A stretch of 64,000 nt of DNA from CADCWK01 sp035944555 (lineage in GTDB: Bacteria > Chloroflexota > Chloroflexia > Thermomicrobiales > UBA6265), in the NCBI GenBank assembly GCA_035944555.1, contig DASZAY010000012.1, forward strand, positions 80,886-144,885, given 5' to 3'. The notes beneath the pieces are model-generated. The model was not told where the DNA came from. It did not search any database and was given only the letters and a program-made list of their open reading frames with translations. This document shows, one piece after another, positions 1-9,114 of this stretch. Positions within the stretch are counted from its first letter, which is position 1; the number at the start of each line of letters is the position of its first letter. Both the position numbers and the translations under genes were made by a program.

Positions 1-2
1 CC

Positions 3-557
3 CTGCCTTCTTCAGGCACCTGGCTGGATTCACAGACCTTCACCGCCGTCACGCCACCCGCTGCGACCGCTGTCCGCAAGCCGCGCCGCTCGATCGGCCG
101 GGCGCTCGGGATCTCGGTGCCGGTCTTTCTCACGTTCGGGCTGCTCGCCCTGTTCGTCATCCCACAGATGCTGCCCTCCGACGATTCAAACAACCAAGAC
201 TTCATCGAGCTCCTGGGCAACACCGCCGCCGACTGCACTGGTGAGGGGAACCCGCTCGTCACCTCGACCGGGATCGTCGCGTGCGGGTACGTCCAGCCTT
301 CGACCACGGCCAACCTGGCGACTGTTTACGTCAGCAACCTGATCGACAGCACGGTCCGCGAGGGCTACGTCGTCAATCTGGCCGAGGATGGTTCCTACCG
401 CGGTATTGGTCCGCTGACGATGACCGGTCCCGCGACCGGGGAGCTTCAATTCAGTATTCCGGCGGGTACAAACGCCAACACTGCCCGCCTCTGTATCACT
501 GGGGCGGACGAGGATCCCAATCTGGTCTGCACGACTGACCTGACGCCGGCTGCCTGA
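3..557 (+). CDS. C-terminal part of a membrane-anchored hypothetical protein (5' end outside window)
   Basis: The reading frame is open from the first bases of the window, so the N-terminus lies upstream; a GTG at 117 is only an internal candidate start. The visible part has a Thr/Pro/Ala-rich stretch, a basic patch (RKPRRS), one hydrophobic membrane segment near bases 100-160, and then about 120 residues predicted to be extracytoplasmic. The extracytoplasmic part is rich in Asn, Thr and Asp, with Cys residues (TAADCTG, IVACGY, ARLCITG, LVCTTD) that could form disulfides. A linker, one membrane helix and a small Cys-containing outer domain suggest a single-pass protein with an exported C-terminus. 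The family was not recognised and no function is proposed. The stop is followed closely by a strong hairpin. Confidence 0.6.
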   Translation: MPSSGTWLDSQTFTAVTPPAATAVRKPRRSIGRALGISVPVFLTFGLLALFVIPQMLPSDDSNNQDFIELLGNTAADCTGEGNPLVTSTGIVACGYVQPSTTANLATVYVSNLIDSTVREGYVVNLAEDGSYRGIGPLTMTGPATGELQFSIPAGTNANTARLCITGADEDPNLVCTTDLTPAA

Positions 558-580
558 ACTTCACCTACAGGTTGAGAGAA

Positions 581-625
581 ATGAGACAGACCCGCTGGAG
601 CAATCCTCCAGCGGGTCTGTCTCAT
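581..625 (+). terminator. Perfect 20-bp stem-loop downstream of the first gene
   Basis: Bases 581-600 are the exact reverse complement of 606-625, with a 5-base loop (CAATC). It starts 24 bases after the stop codon of the first gene. There is no run of T after the stem, but the 3' arm itself is pyrimidine-rich (ends TCTGTCTCAT). Most likely a transcription terminator; similar long perfect stems occur at 26073 and 39101. Confidence 0.75.
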
Positions 626-883
626 CTCGTCCACCGACGGACGGAATTCCAGCAAGGCGCACAGCGGCGCCGGAGCGGATCGGATTCTGACAGCCATTAA
701 CGACAGGTTGACTGGCCCAGTAACTTTGGTCCACTGCGTTAGCCAGTGCACGAGCCGGGCAAGCACAGCCTTAACGTGCAGGAGGCTCTTATGCCGGCCA
801 CCGTCAGGACGGGATCGGCGCCTGCGTTCAATGTAGTGACGGCCCGGGGAGCGAGATCGCCCGCAACTACGGCGTGAAGCCGG
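626..883. other. Intergenic region, no confident gene
   Basis: This stretch lies between the terminator and the end of the convergent membrane-protein gene. A tiny ORF of 28 codons (791-877, ATG) has a good GGAGG ribosome-binding sequence 6 bases upstream, but its composition is unremarkable and nothing else supports it. In another frame, near 850-880, the peptide EIARNYGVKP can be read and might be a gene remnant. I see no RNA gene here. Confidence 0.3.
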
Positions 884-1951
884 TCACGCCTCGGTCGGAG
901 CAACTTCTGTCGGCCGGGGCCGGTTGCGCAGCCAGAGCCGGAGCACGCCGTACAGGACAGGGATCGCGAGGAACATGCAGATCCGGTAGCTGACAGCGGC
1001 GACCAGTGCCGGTGCCGCCGCAGCGCCCTCGACCCCCGCGACGGCGACCATCATCGCTTCCCGCACTCCGGTGCCGCCCGGGACCATGCTGGCCATGCCG
1101 ACCAGCCACGGAAGCGTCGCCATCCCCAGGATCATCCGGATGTGGTGATCGGCATTGAGGGCGTCGAGCAGCACCCACAACACCGCGCCCTGGGTTAACC
1201 AGTAGAGCAGGGTGACGCCCATCGCGACCGCAAAGACGCCGGGACGACGCCTGGGCGCCAGGAACAGGTCTCCAGCGGCACGGATAGCCTTGGCGCGGAC
1301 GACGCGGCTGCGGAGGGCGAGGATCACCACCCCGGCGATCCCGACCGCGATCACCGCGCCAAGGGCGAACAGCAGCGTCGTCGGAATGGTTTCGAGAACG
1401 CTCCATGAGGCGGGGGCGAGCAAAAGCCAGAGCGTGGCGCCGGCGGCCAGGATGAGGACGTCGGCCAGCAGCTCCCATGCGGCGACCGTGCTCGTCTGAC
1501 CGAAGCTCAGGCCGATCGCTCGCTTGGTCAACGCGGCCCGGGCCGGGATCGCGACGCTGACCGGCGACACGTAGTTCAACGCGACGGATGTGAGGAAGGC
1601 TTCGGCGGCCCGGGGCAGGTCGGACCGGCCAGCGATCAGGATGACCAGGATGTGCCAGCGCAGGCAGTTCAGGGCCAGTCCGGCGAGGAACAGCACCGCG
1701 CCCCCAACCAGCTGATACCGGTTGGCTGTCCGCACCGTTTCGACGATCTCACCGAGCGAACCGCGCGCCCAGAGCACCGCGAGGGCGACGACGATAACAC
1801 CGAGGAAGATCAGGGGCGTCGGGACCTTCCCGACGATGCGGCGGAAGCGGAGCAGCGGGGCGAGCAGACGCCTGACGGCGGGAGGGAGCGCCGGTGCTCC
1901 ACCCGCCGTCACTTCGTCCGCGACTCCATCAGGCACGGCGGGGGATGTCAT
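884..1951 (-). CDS. Lysylphosphatidylglycerol synthase TM-region / flippase-like integral membrane protein (UPF0104)
   Basis: About 355 residues if translation begins at ATG 1951, which overlaps the end of the upstream glycosyltransferase by 23 bases. After a roughly 45-residue cytoplasmic N-terminus there are about eight hydrophobic segments. The conserved features of the PF03706 family are visible: an early RWHILV-like helix, LNYVSPVSVAIPARAAL in the second third, and near the C-terminus the loop VPGGTGVREA. Family members are lipid translocases or the membrane half of MprF; this one has no aminoacyl-transferase domain. Next to a polyprenyl-phosphate-type glycosyltransferase, a role in moving a glycolipid or polyprenyl-phosphate sugar across the membrane is a reasonable inference. 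The family call is firm and the substrate unknown. A longer N-terminus (to 2083) is possible but would run deep into the neighbour. Confidence 0.8.
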   Translation of the reverse strand: MTSPAVPDGVADEVTAGGAPALPPAVRRLLAPLLRFRRIVGKVPTPLIFLGVIVVALAVLWARGSLGEIVETVRTANRYQLVGGAVLFLAGLALNCLRWHILVILIAGRSDLPRAAEAFLTSVALNYVSPVSVAIPARAALTKRAIGLSFGQTSTVAAWELLADVLILAAGATLWLLLAPASWSVLETIPTTLLFALGAVIAVGIAGVVILALRSRVVRAKAIRAAGDLFLAPRRRPGVFAVAMGVTLLYWLTQGAVLWVLLDALNADHHIRMILGMATLPWLVGMASMVPGGTGVREAMMVAVAGVEGAAAAPALVAAVSYRICMFLAIPVLYGVLRLWLRNRPRPTEVAPTEA

Positions 1952-3131
1952 CCCGCTCGCTTCCGGTATTCGGCGACGTGGCGGTGGAGGGATCAGCCTC
2001 GCTGATGGAGTCTCCCAGGTCAGGCGCCGTGTCGAGGCCGATCGAGGCTCGGATCTGCTGGGCGATCCCCGATCTCGGTGCATTTGACCCGTGCGTCAGG
2101 AACTCACCGAGCAGGCCGAGCGCGAAGAACTGCGTACCGATCACGATCAGCAGGACGGCCAGCAGGAGCGCTGGGCGGTTGCCGATCGAGGATCCGGTGA
2201 TCAGCTTGTCCGCCGACAACCAGAATGCGAGCAGCACGCCGAGCGCCAGCGCCGACAGGCCCGGCAGGCCGAACAGGTGCATCGGGCGCTGGCGGTACTG
2301 CGTCAGGAACGTCACGGTCAGTAGATCGAGGAAACCCTTGACCAGCCGCGACCAGCCGTACTTCGAGCGCCCCCATGTCCTCGGGTGGTGCTTGACGGGC
2401 AACTCGCCGATCCGGTAGCCGTCCGCCGAGGCAAGGACCGGAGTAAACCGGTGGAGCTCGCCATACAGCCGGAGGCTCCGGGCGACTTCATTGCGGTAGG
2501 CCTTGAAGCCACAATTGAAGTCGTGGAGCTGGACGCCGCTGGCTCGGCGAACCGTCCAGTTGAAGATCCGGCTCGGGAACGTCTTGCCGAGCGGGTCCTG
2601 CCGCCGCTGCTTCCAGCCCGAGACCAGGTCATACCCCTCGTCGAGCATCGCCAGGAAGTTGGGCAGCTCGTCCGGGTCGTCCTGCAGGTCGCCGTCCATC
2701 GTGATGATCACGTCACCTCGCGCCACGGCGAACGCGTTGGCCAGGCCCTCGGCCTTACCGAAGTTGCGGCGGTGGCGCAGCCCGATGACGCGGTGATCCG
2801 CCCGGTTGAGCTGGCCGATGACGGACCAGGTCCGGTCAGTGGAGCCATCGTCGACGATCAGGATCTCGTAAGGGAGGTTGACCTGCTCCAGGACGTCAGT
2901 CAGGCGGGCGTGAAGGGTCGGGAGGTTGCCCTCCTCGTTGTGGCAGGGAATGACGACCGAGATCGATCGGATCGGGTCGCGGCCATCGGAGACGCCCGGG
3001 ATGGATTGGGTGCCGGTCATCGTTTCGCTCGCGTCGCTGGCGCGGCCATTGGCGCCGGGCTCGACACTGGTGCGGGTCCGCTGCTTGCTCCCCGGCATCG
3101 CGACCGAGGCGCTGGACTCGATCTGGACCAC
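1929..3131 (-). CDS. Family 2 glycosyltransferase with C-terminal membrane helices (polyprenyl-phosphate sugar transferase type)
   Basis: 400 residues from the first start; the conserved domain begins near SISVVIPCHNEEGN, so ATG 3023 is an alternative start. Motifs of GT2 dolichol/undecaprenyl-phosphate glycosyltransferases are present in order: IVDDGSTDRTW, then the metal-binding DGDLQDDP, then the acceptor region RRFGKAEGLANAF and NCGFKAYR. Two hydrophobic segments follow (LFGLPGLSALALGVLLAFWL and a second around LAVLLIVIGTQFFALGLLGEFL), as in ArnC/GtrB-like enzymes that make polyprenyl-phosphate-linked sugars. The tail of about 50 residues is hydrophilic. Its stop overlaps the start of the flippase-like gene, so the two are probably translationally coupled and act in one glycolipid or cell-envelope pathway. 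The sugar is not identifiable from sequence. Confidence 0.85.
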   Translation of the reverse strand: MVQIESSASVAMPGSKQRTRTSVEPGANGRASDASETMTGTQSIPGVSDGRDPIRSISVVIPCHNEEGNLPTLHARLTDVLEQVNLPYEILIVDDGSTDRTWSVIGQLNRADHRVIGLRHRRNFGKAEGLANAFAVARGDVIITMDGDLQDDPDELPNFLAMLDEGYDLVSGWKQRRQDPLGKTFPSRIFNWTVRRASGVQLHDFNCGFKAYRNEVARSLRLYGELHRFTPVLASADGYRIGELPVKHHPRTWGRSKYGWSRLVKGFLDLLTVTFLTQYRQRPMHLFGLPGLSALALGVLLAFWLSADKLITGSSIGNRPALLLAVLLIVIGTQFFALGLLGEFLTHGSNAPRSGIAQQIRASIGLDTAPDLGDSISEADPSTATSPNTGSERDDIPRRA

Positions 3132-3200
3132 GCACTGTTCTCCCGCTGAGGGCCTCTGAGGGCGACAGGTTCTCGCAACACCGACGGACTATATCGCCCG

Positions 3201-3238
3201 GCGTCCGGGCGGCGCAACGGGCGAGCCCGTCCGGACGC
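3201..3238 (-). terminator. Possible weak hairpin between hemL and the glycosyltransferase gene
   Basis: An 8-bp inverted repeat (GCGTCCGG / CCGGACGC) encloses a 22-base GC-rich loop just after the hemL stop. There is no T-run. It could end hemL transcription but is not strong. Confidence 0.3.
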
Positions 3239-3255
3239 ACGGATTGCGGCGACGC

Positions 3256-4575
3256 CTAGCGTCCGCCGTCCACCTCGTTCCGGAACGCCGCCGAGAACGC
3301 GGCGATCGTCCGGTCGATATCGGCATCGGAGTGGGCGAGGGAGGGGAAGAGCACCTCGTACTGGGAGGGTGCGACATAGACGCCCTGACCAAGCAGGTGA
3401 TGGAAGATCCGGGCGTATGCTCCGGCGTCGCTCCGCTTGGCGTCCTCGTAGTTGCGGACCGGGCCAGCCTGCATGTACCAGCCGCCCATGGCACCGGCCC
3501 GGGCGGTCGTCACCGCCACGCCAGTCTCCCGCGCGGCCGTCTCGATCCCGTCCATCAGCCGGTCGGTCGTCGCGACGATCCCGTCGAACACGCCCGGCCG
3601 GGTGAGCATCTCCAGCGTCGCGTTGCCGGCGGCCGTCGCCACCGGGTTGCCGGAGAGCGTTCCGCCCTGGTACATCGATCCGACCGGCGCGACGTGCCGC
3701 ATGATCGATTCCGGCCCGGCGTACGCCGCCAGCGGGAAGCCACCGCCCACGACCTTGCCCAGCGTGACGATGTCAGCCGTGACACCCGACCACGTTGAGG
3801 CACCGCCAAGGGCGACCCGGAAGCCGGTCATCACCTCGTCGAAGATCAGCAGGGCGCCATGCTCGCGGGTGATGTCGCGAAGACCCTGGAGGAACCCAGG
3901 CTCCGGCAGGACCATGCCCATGTTGCCGGCGATCGGCTCGACGATGATCGCCGCGATCCGCTCCGCGGCCGCGTTGAACAACTCGCGGACGGCGGCAAGG
4001 TCGTTGTATGGCGCGACCAGCGTGTCGGCCGTGACGGCGGCGGGGACGCCCGGGCTGTCGGGCAGGCCGAACGTGGCGACGCCCGACCCGGCCTGGACGA
4101 GCAGCAGATCGGCGTGCCCGTGGTAGCAGCCGGCGAACTTCACGATCCGGTCCCGGCCGGTCGCGGCGCGGGCGAGCCGGAGCGCGCTCATCGTCGCCTC
4201 GGTCCCGGAGGACACCAGCCGGACCTGCTCTACACCGGGGACGAGGGAGGCAATCCGTTCGGCCAGCGCCGTCTCCGCTTCGGTCGGCGCCCCGAACGAC
4301 GTTCCCCGTCGGACGGCGGCGATCACCGCCTCCGTCACCTCAGGATGCGCGTGTCCGAGGATCATCGGCCCCCAGGACATGACGTAGTCGAGATACTCGT
4401 TCCCGTCGAGGTCGGTGAAGCAGGCCCCGGCGGCATGGTCGTAGTAGACCGGCGTGCCACCGACGCCACGGAACGCTCGCACGGGACTGTTCACCCCGCC
4501 GGGAATTACGTCCCGGGCGCGAGCAAACGCATCGGCGGAGCGAGGCAGGTCACGGGTTGCGGTGGCCGTCGTCAT
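3256..4575 (-). CDS. hemL: Glutamate-1-semialdehyde 2,1-aminomutase
   Basis: 439 residues, normal length for this PLP enzyme, which converts glutamate-1-semialdehyde to 5-aminolevulinate in the C5 branch of tetrapyrrole synthesis. Diagnostic features are the N-terminal IPGGVNSPVRAF, the cofactor region SSGTEATMSALRLARA, the Asp motif LIFDEVMTGFR that holds the pyridine nitrogen, and the Schiff-base lysine in TLGKVVGGGFPLAAYAG. The ATG at 4575 is 63 bases downstream of the hemA stop, so hemA and hemL are probably one transcript, which fits consecutive pathway steps. No anomaly seen. Confidence 0.97.
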   Translation of the reverse strand: MTTATATRDLPRSADAFARARDVIPGGVNSPVRAFRGVGGTPVYYDHAAGACFTDLDGNEYLDYVMSWGPMILGHAHPEVTEAVIAAVRRGTSFGAPTEAETALAERIASLVPGVEQVRLVSSGTEATMSALRLARAATGRDRIVKFAGCYHGHADLLLVQAGSGVATFGLPDSPGVPAAVTADTLVAPYNDLAAVRELFNAAAERIAAIIVEPIAGNMGMVLPEPGFLQGLRDITREHGALLIFDEVMTGFRVALGGASTWSGVTADIVTLGKVVGGGFPLAAYAGPESIMRHVAPVGSMYQGGTLSGNPVATAAGNATLEMLTRPGVFDGIVATTDRLMDGIETAARETGVAVTTARAGAMGGWYMQAGPVRNYEDAKRSDAGAYARIFHHLLGQGVYVAPSQYEVLFPSLAHSDADIDRTIAAFSAAFRNEVDGGR

Positions 4576-4638
4576 GGCAGGTCTCCGGTAGTGCTGGTGC
4601 GACCGTGCCCCCGCAAGCTGTGGATGGGCCGGGCGCGC

Positions 4639-6099
4639 CTAGTCGGCGGGGATGGAGGCTCGCACCGGGATGGGGCAGGCACCAGGATTGTCGGACTCGG
4701 TCCGGACCGGAGCCACGGGCGGGATGACCCCTGGTGCTTCGAGACCGAACAGCCGGGCCAGCGCGGCGGCGTCGTCCAACCGCGACGCGCTGTCCGCGCG
4801 GGTCAGGTTGGAGGTCGGCGTGTGGAGGAGCTTGTTGGTCAGCCCGGCCGCCAGCGCCGCGACGACTTCGCGGTCACGGTCTGACAGGTGGCCGAGACGG
4901 CTAAATGCCTTGCAGAGCTCGATCTCGCGGAGCTCGTCCGCCCGCTCCCGAAGCGCGGCGATGGTCGGACTGACCTGCCGACCCTCGTGCCAGGCTCGGA
5001 ACTGCCGCAGGCCATCCGCGATCAGGTGCTCGACGTGGATGATCTCCGCGGCCTGACCGGACCGGTAGCCCGCGGCGATCTCTTCGAGGGCATCGACATC
5101 ACGCAGCAGGACCCGGGAGTCGTCAGCAACGGCCGGGTCGACGCACCGCGGCAACCCGACGTCCATCAATACCAGCGGCGCGCCCGTTCGGCGAACCTGG
5201 CTCATCGTCGCCGGAGTGATCACCGGGCGGTCGCCGGCGGTCGCGGCGATGGCGAGGTCGGCCATGGCGAGCACGTCCGGCAGCTGATCGAGCGCGATCG
5301 CTTCGCCGCCCGTCTGGGCAGCCAGCGTCTCGGCGCGGGACCGAGTCCGGTTGGCGATCAGCAGGCGCCCGACCTGGCCGGTCCGAAGTAGCTTGGCGGC
5401 CAGCGTCCCCATCGGGCCGGCGCCGATGACGACGGCCGTCCGACCCCGCAGCGGGTTGACATGGGCGACGGGAGCGGGACACGGCATCCGCTCCAGGTCC
5501 ATCCGGTCCAGCGCGACAAGGATGGGGCAGGCAGCCGTAAATTCCCGGGCCGCCAGCGCGACCGCAGCGTGGGCAATGGAAGTCTTGTTGCGGGCAATGT
5601 CCGTGTGCGTTCGTGCCTGCTTGCCGACCTTGAGCGCGTCGGTTGCCAGCCGGGAGATGAACGGGCCGACGATTCCGGCCGAACGGGCGGCGCCCAGCGC
5701 GTCCCGGATCTGCCCGAGGATCTGGGGCTCACCCAGGACCATCGACTCCAGCCCGGCGGCGACCCGGAACAGGTGACGGACCGCGGCGTCATCCGTCAGC
5801 GCGACGGTAGCGGATTCGACGTCACGCAGCCCGACCCCTGTCGCTTCGACGACGAAGCGGGTCAGGCGACTGACGGCGTCGTGCGGATCCTGGCCGGAAA
5901 CGACGGCGTAGACCTCGACCCGGTTGCAGGTAGAGAGGATCATCCCCTCGGCGGCGTGCCGGCCGAGCAGCGCCAGGCCATCCGCCAGCCGGTCGGCCGG
6001 GAACGACAGCTGCTCACGCAAGTCCAGCGTGGCGCTATGGAAGTCGGATCCGATCGCGACCAGCCGCGGGGTGGCCGGCGTCTCGCCGTACGCGTTCAG
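4639..6099 (-). CDS. hemA: Glutamyl-tRNA reductase, probable CTG start
   Basis: Makes glutamate-1-semialdehyde from glutamyl-tRNA with NADPH. The catalytic Cys lies in ILSTCNRVEVYAV and the nucleotide-binding loop is VVIGAGPMG. The first conventional start (TTG 6021) would remove the conserved first beta strand. Upstream in frame one reads LVAIGSDFHSATLDLREQLSFP, which matches the universal N-terminus of the family. The frame stays open to a TAA near 6170 without ATG, GTG or TTG. A CTG at 6099, preceded by GGGAG at 8-base spacing, is the best start and gives 486 residues with catalytic Cys58. About 20 extra residues precede the NADPH domain (around PILVALDRMDLERMPC). Downstream hemL continues the same pathway; ppc lies upstream. 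Confidence 0.92.
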   Translation of the reverse strand: MNAYGETPATPRLVAIGSDFHSATLDLREQLSFPADRLADGLALLGRHAAEGMILSTCNRVEVYAVVSGQDPHDAVSRLTRFVVEATGVGLRDVESATVALTDDAAVRHLFRVAAGLESMVLGEPQILGQIRDALGAARSAGIVGPFISRLATDALKVGKQARTHTDIARNKTSIAHAAVALAAREFTAACPILVALDRMDLERMPCPAPVAHVNPLRGRTAVVIGAGPMGTLAAKLLRTGQVGRLLIANRTRSRAETLAAQTGGEAIALDQLPDVLAMADLAIAATAGDRPVITPATMSQVRRTGAPLVLMDVGLPRCVDPAVADDSRVLLRDVDALEEIAAGYRSGQAAEIIHVEHLIADGLRQFRAWHEGRQVSPTIAALRERADELREIELCKAFSRLGHLSDRDREVVAALAAGLTNKLLHTPTSNLTRADSASRLDDAAALARLFGLEAPGVIPPVAPVRTESDNPGACPIPVRASIPAD

Positions 6100-6276
6100 C
6101 CTAGGATCTCCCGTGGTCGCGGCCAGCGGGCGCGGGACCAGATGAGAACGATGTGCAAACAGACGTTAGGATACGCCACCCGGCCCGCGAAAGAACATAG
6201 GTTTGCGCATGTTTTCTTGCGGTCGGTGCATCCGTTCAAGGGACCTCGAACCGCAGTGTCGCAAGGTTGGAATTCG
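6100..6276 (-). promoter_or_regulatory. hemA: Intergenic leader between ppc and hemA, possible hemA promoter
   Basis: This 177-base gap is the most AT-rich part of the area. On the minus strand a TTCTTT / TATCCT pair with 16-base spacing sits about 65 bases before the CTG start, a weak match to a housekeeping promoter. An imperfect inverted repeat around 6190-6230 may terminate ppc. Evidence is composition and weak motifs only. Confidence 0.3.
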
Positions 6277-9114
6277 TCAGCCCGTGTTCTTCAGGCCGCT
6301 GGCGATCCCGTTGATCGTGAGCAGCATGGCCTTTGTCAGCGACTCATCACGCTCCTGAAGAGGCACGCCGCCCTCCCGGAGACGGCGACGGAGCTCCAGC
6401 TGGAGGAAGCTGAGCGGGTCGACGTAGGGATTGCGCCGCTCGACGGACCGCTGCAGGACCGGGTCTTGGTCCAGGAGCCGCCGCTGCCTGGTGACAGCGA
6501 GCAGGGACTGTTCCGTCAGGTCCCACTCGGCCCGGATCCGGTTCCAGACCGGATCGGTCGCGGCGTCGCGGCCCGCCGCGACGACGTAGCGCTCGGCGAT
6601 CGTCCGGTCCGCCCGGGCGAGGGCCAGTTCGGCGTTCCGGAGCGCGTTCCGGAAGAAGAGCCAGCGGCTGTCCATCGCCTGCAGCGCCTCGAGCCCGTGA
6701 CTATCAATGGCTGCCTGCAGGCCGGAACCGAGTCCGTACCAGCCGGGCAGGAGGATTCGGGCCTGGGTCCAGGCGAACACCCAGGGGATGGCTCGCAGAT
6801 CCTCGATCCTGGTCGATTGCACCCGCCGTGCGGGACGCGAGCCGAGCTGGAGCAGGGCGATCTCGTCGATCGGTGTGACCGACGCGAAGAACTCGACCAG
6901 CTCATCGCTTCCGTAGACGAGGTCCCGGTACGCGGTGGACGATGCGTCCGAGATCGTCGTCATCACCGGGCGGTAGTGGTCGATCTCGTCCGCCGACGGC
7001 GCGTCCGGCAGGCCGATCGTGGCAAGCAGGACGGCGCCGCCGGTCAGTTCGAGTTCCCGGTGGGCGATCTCCGGGATGGAGTAGCGAGCCGAGATCACCT
7101 CGCCCTGCTCGGTCAGCTTGATTCCGCCGCCGATGGTGCCCGGCGGCAGCGCCAGGATCGCGGTGTTGGTCGGTCCGCCGCCACGGCCGATCGAACCGCC
7201 GCGACCGTGGAAGAAGACCAGGTCGACGCCGTACGAGCGGATCATTTCGGCCAGGGCTTCCTGCGAGGCGTAGAGGCCCCACGTCGACCCGAAATACCCG
7301 ACGTCCTTGTTGGAATCGGAGTAGCCGACCATGATCTCCTGCGTGTCCCCGACCGAGGCGAGTGCCGCCCGGTAGACCGGCTCGTCCAGCAGCGTGCGCA
7401 TCGTCTCTGGCGCTGCGCGGAGCGTCTCGCCGGCCTCGAAAAGTGGCGCGATCCGGAGGACCGCGTTCCCGCCGCCGGCACCGGCCAGCCCGGTCTCCTT
7501 CATCAGGAGCAGTACCTCGAGGACGTCGCTCGACGCCTCGGTGTTGGAGATGATGTAGGTCCGGATCACGCCGGCATCCTGGCCGGACAGCGCGGCGCGG
7601 ATCGTCCGGAACGTCTCGATGACCTCGCGGGCGACGTCTCCGAGCGGCGAGAGATCCAGCGGGATCAGAGGCCGGGGCGACGCGATCTCGCGGGCCAGCA
7701 GGGCGAACCGCTCGTCCTCGGACAGGGCACCGTAGTCGGCGACGACGCCGGTCAGGGCGAAGATCTCGGTCAGTGCGGTCTGGTGGCGCTTTGAGTTATC
7801 GCGAATGTCCAGGGTCGCGAAATGGAAGCCGAAGATCTCGACCTGCCGGATCGTGTCGCGCAGGTCGCCGTCAATGATCAGCGTCTCGCCCTGGTCGGCC
7901 AGCGAAGCGCGGATGAGTTGCAGGTCTGCCAGCAGTTCCGCCGGGGCGTGATAGGGCATCGCGTCGGCGCTGCTGTTCGGCACGCGGATGCGGTCTCCAC
8001 GCGGGTCGCCGGGCAGAATTTCGTGGCTCTCGCCGTACCCGATGCCCTGGGCCCGGGTCAGCCGGAGTCGCTCACGCATCAGCGTCAGGAGTTGCCGGTA
8101 CGGCTCGCCACGGTTGAGCGACTCCAGCTCCCGGCCAAGTTCCGGGAACCACGCCCGGTAGACGGCCAGGTAGTCGTCGAGCCGCGGCGCGGGTCCGGCG
8201 ATCCACTCCGAGACCGACAGCCGGCCAGCCAGCTCGGTCAGCCGATCTTCCAGGAACCGCAGCGCCGTCTCGCGCATCAGGGCCAGCGCCTCGCGAGTCC
8301 GCTCCGGCGTCACATTGGGGTTGCCGTCCCGGTCGCCACCCATCCAGGATCCGAAGCCGAGGAACGGTGGGACGCGCATCTCTGTGCCCGGATAGGCCTC
8401 GGCCAGTGCTCCCTCGATGTCCCGGTAGATCTGCGGCAGGACGTTGACGAGCGTGCTGCCGAAGTAAACGAGTCCGGCCCGGACTTCATCGAGCACGCTC
8501 GGCGAAACGGCCCGGATCTCGTCAGAGCTCCAGAGCTCGGCGACGGTGGCAGCGATCCGGCTGCGGGTCTGCGCCATCGCGGCCGGCGAGGGCGGTCGCT
8601 CGTCCATCGACCGGAGGGCGACGAACAGACGGGCCAGCTTGTCGATCACGGTCCGGCGACGTGACTCGGTCGGGTGCGCCGTGAGGACGAGGCGGACCTC
8701 GGCGTCGTCGAGGAGCGCCTGCATCTGTTCCGCCGACAGCCCGTTTCCCGCGCCGTAGCCGGTAGCGACCGCCGCGACGACCGAACGAAGCGAGCCACGT
8801 CGAGGGGCGGCGCCGGGGGTATAGTCGTGTGCCTGGAGCCGGCGGATGCGCTCGTTGTCCTCGGCGAGGTTCACGAGCTGGAAATACGAGGTGAACGCGC
8901 GGATCAGCACCCGGAGATCGGCGACATCCGCTTCACGCAGCGCCGTCTCCATCCGGCTGACGGCCGTCTCGTCACCGTTTCGGGCCGCCTTGGCCAAGGC
9001 GCGGATCATCTCCTCGAAGGCGAACGCCTCCTCGCCGGCCTGAGCCCGGATTGCGTCCCCGAGCAGGCCACCGAGCAGGAAGATGTCGTCGGAGATGGTG
9101 CGACCGGCAGGCAT
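6277..9114 (-). CDS. ppc: Phosphoenolpyruvate carboxylase
   Basis: 945 residues, full length for the bacterial enzyme that carboxylates PEP to oxaloacetate (anaplerosis). Conserved catalytic elements are TAHPTE at about residues 145-150, GGDRDGNPNVT near 265, the PEP-site region VGYSDSNKDVGYF, the flexible loop FHGRGGSIGRGGGP, and the C-terminal INGIASGLKNTG ending in the usual Asn-Thr-Gly. The ATG at 9114 is preceded by GAGGAC. It is transcribed away from the membrane-protein gene at 9424. Pyruvate kinase is also in the window but not in the same operon. Allosteric control by acetyl-CoA or aspartate is usual in the family but not read from sequence here. Confidence 0.97.
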   Translation of the reverse strand: MPAGRTISDDIFLLGGLLGDAIRAQAGEEAFAFEEMIRALAKAARNGDETAVSRMETALREADVADLRVLIRAFTSYFQLVNLAEDNERIRRLQAHDYTPGAAPRRGSLRSVVAAVATGYGAGNGLSAEQMQALLDDAEVRLVLTAHPTESRRRTVIDKLARLFVALRSMDERPPSPAAMAQTRSRIAATVAELWSSDEIRAVSPSVLDEVRAGLVYFGSTLVNVLPQIYRDIEGALAEAYPGTEMRVPPFLGFGSWMGGDRDGNPNVTPERTREALALMRETALRFLEDRLTELAGRLSVSEWIAGPAPRLDDYLAVYRAWFPELGRELESLNRGEPYRQLLTLMRERLRLTRAQGIGYGESHEILPGDPRGDRIRVPNSSADAMPYHAPAELLADLQLIRASLADQGETLIIDGDLRDTIRQVEIFGFHFATLDIRDNSKRHQTALTEIFALTGVVADYGALSEDERFALLAREIASPRPLIPLDLSPLGDVAREVIETFRTIRAALSGQDAGVIRTYIISNTEASSDVLEVLLLMKETGLAGAGGGNAVLRIAPLFEAGETLRAAPETMRTLLDEPVYRAALASVGDTQEIMVGYSDSNKDVGYFGSTWGLYASQEALAEMIRSYGVDLVFFHGRGGSIGRGGGPTNTAILALPPGTIGGGIKLTEQGEVISARYSIPEIAHRELELTGGAVLLATIGLPDAPSADEIDHYRPVMTTISDASSTAYRDLVYGSDELVEFFASVTPIDEIALLQLGSRPARRVQSTRIEDLRAIPWVFAWTQARILLPGWYGLGSGLQAAIDSHGLEALQAMDSRWLFFRNALRNAELALARADRTIAERYVVAAGRDAATDPVWNRIRAEWDLTEQSLLAVTRQRRLLDQDPVLQRSVERRNPYVDPLSFLQLELRRRLREGGVPLQERDESLTKAMLLTINGIASGLKNTG

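Noticed and set aside
5461..7794. A 777-codon plus-strand ORF opposite hemA and ppc
   Set aside because: It spans two well-recognised genes on the other strand and its translation is Arg/Gly/Asp-rich without any motif; a typical mirror ORF in GC-rich DNA.
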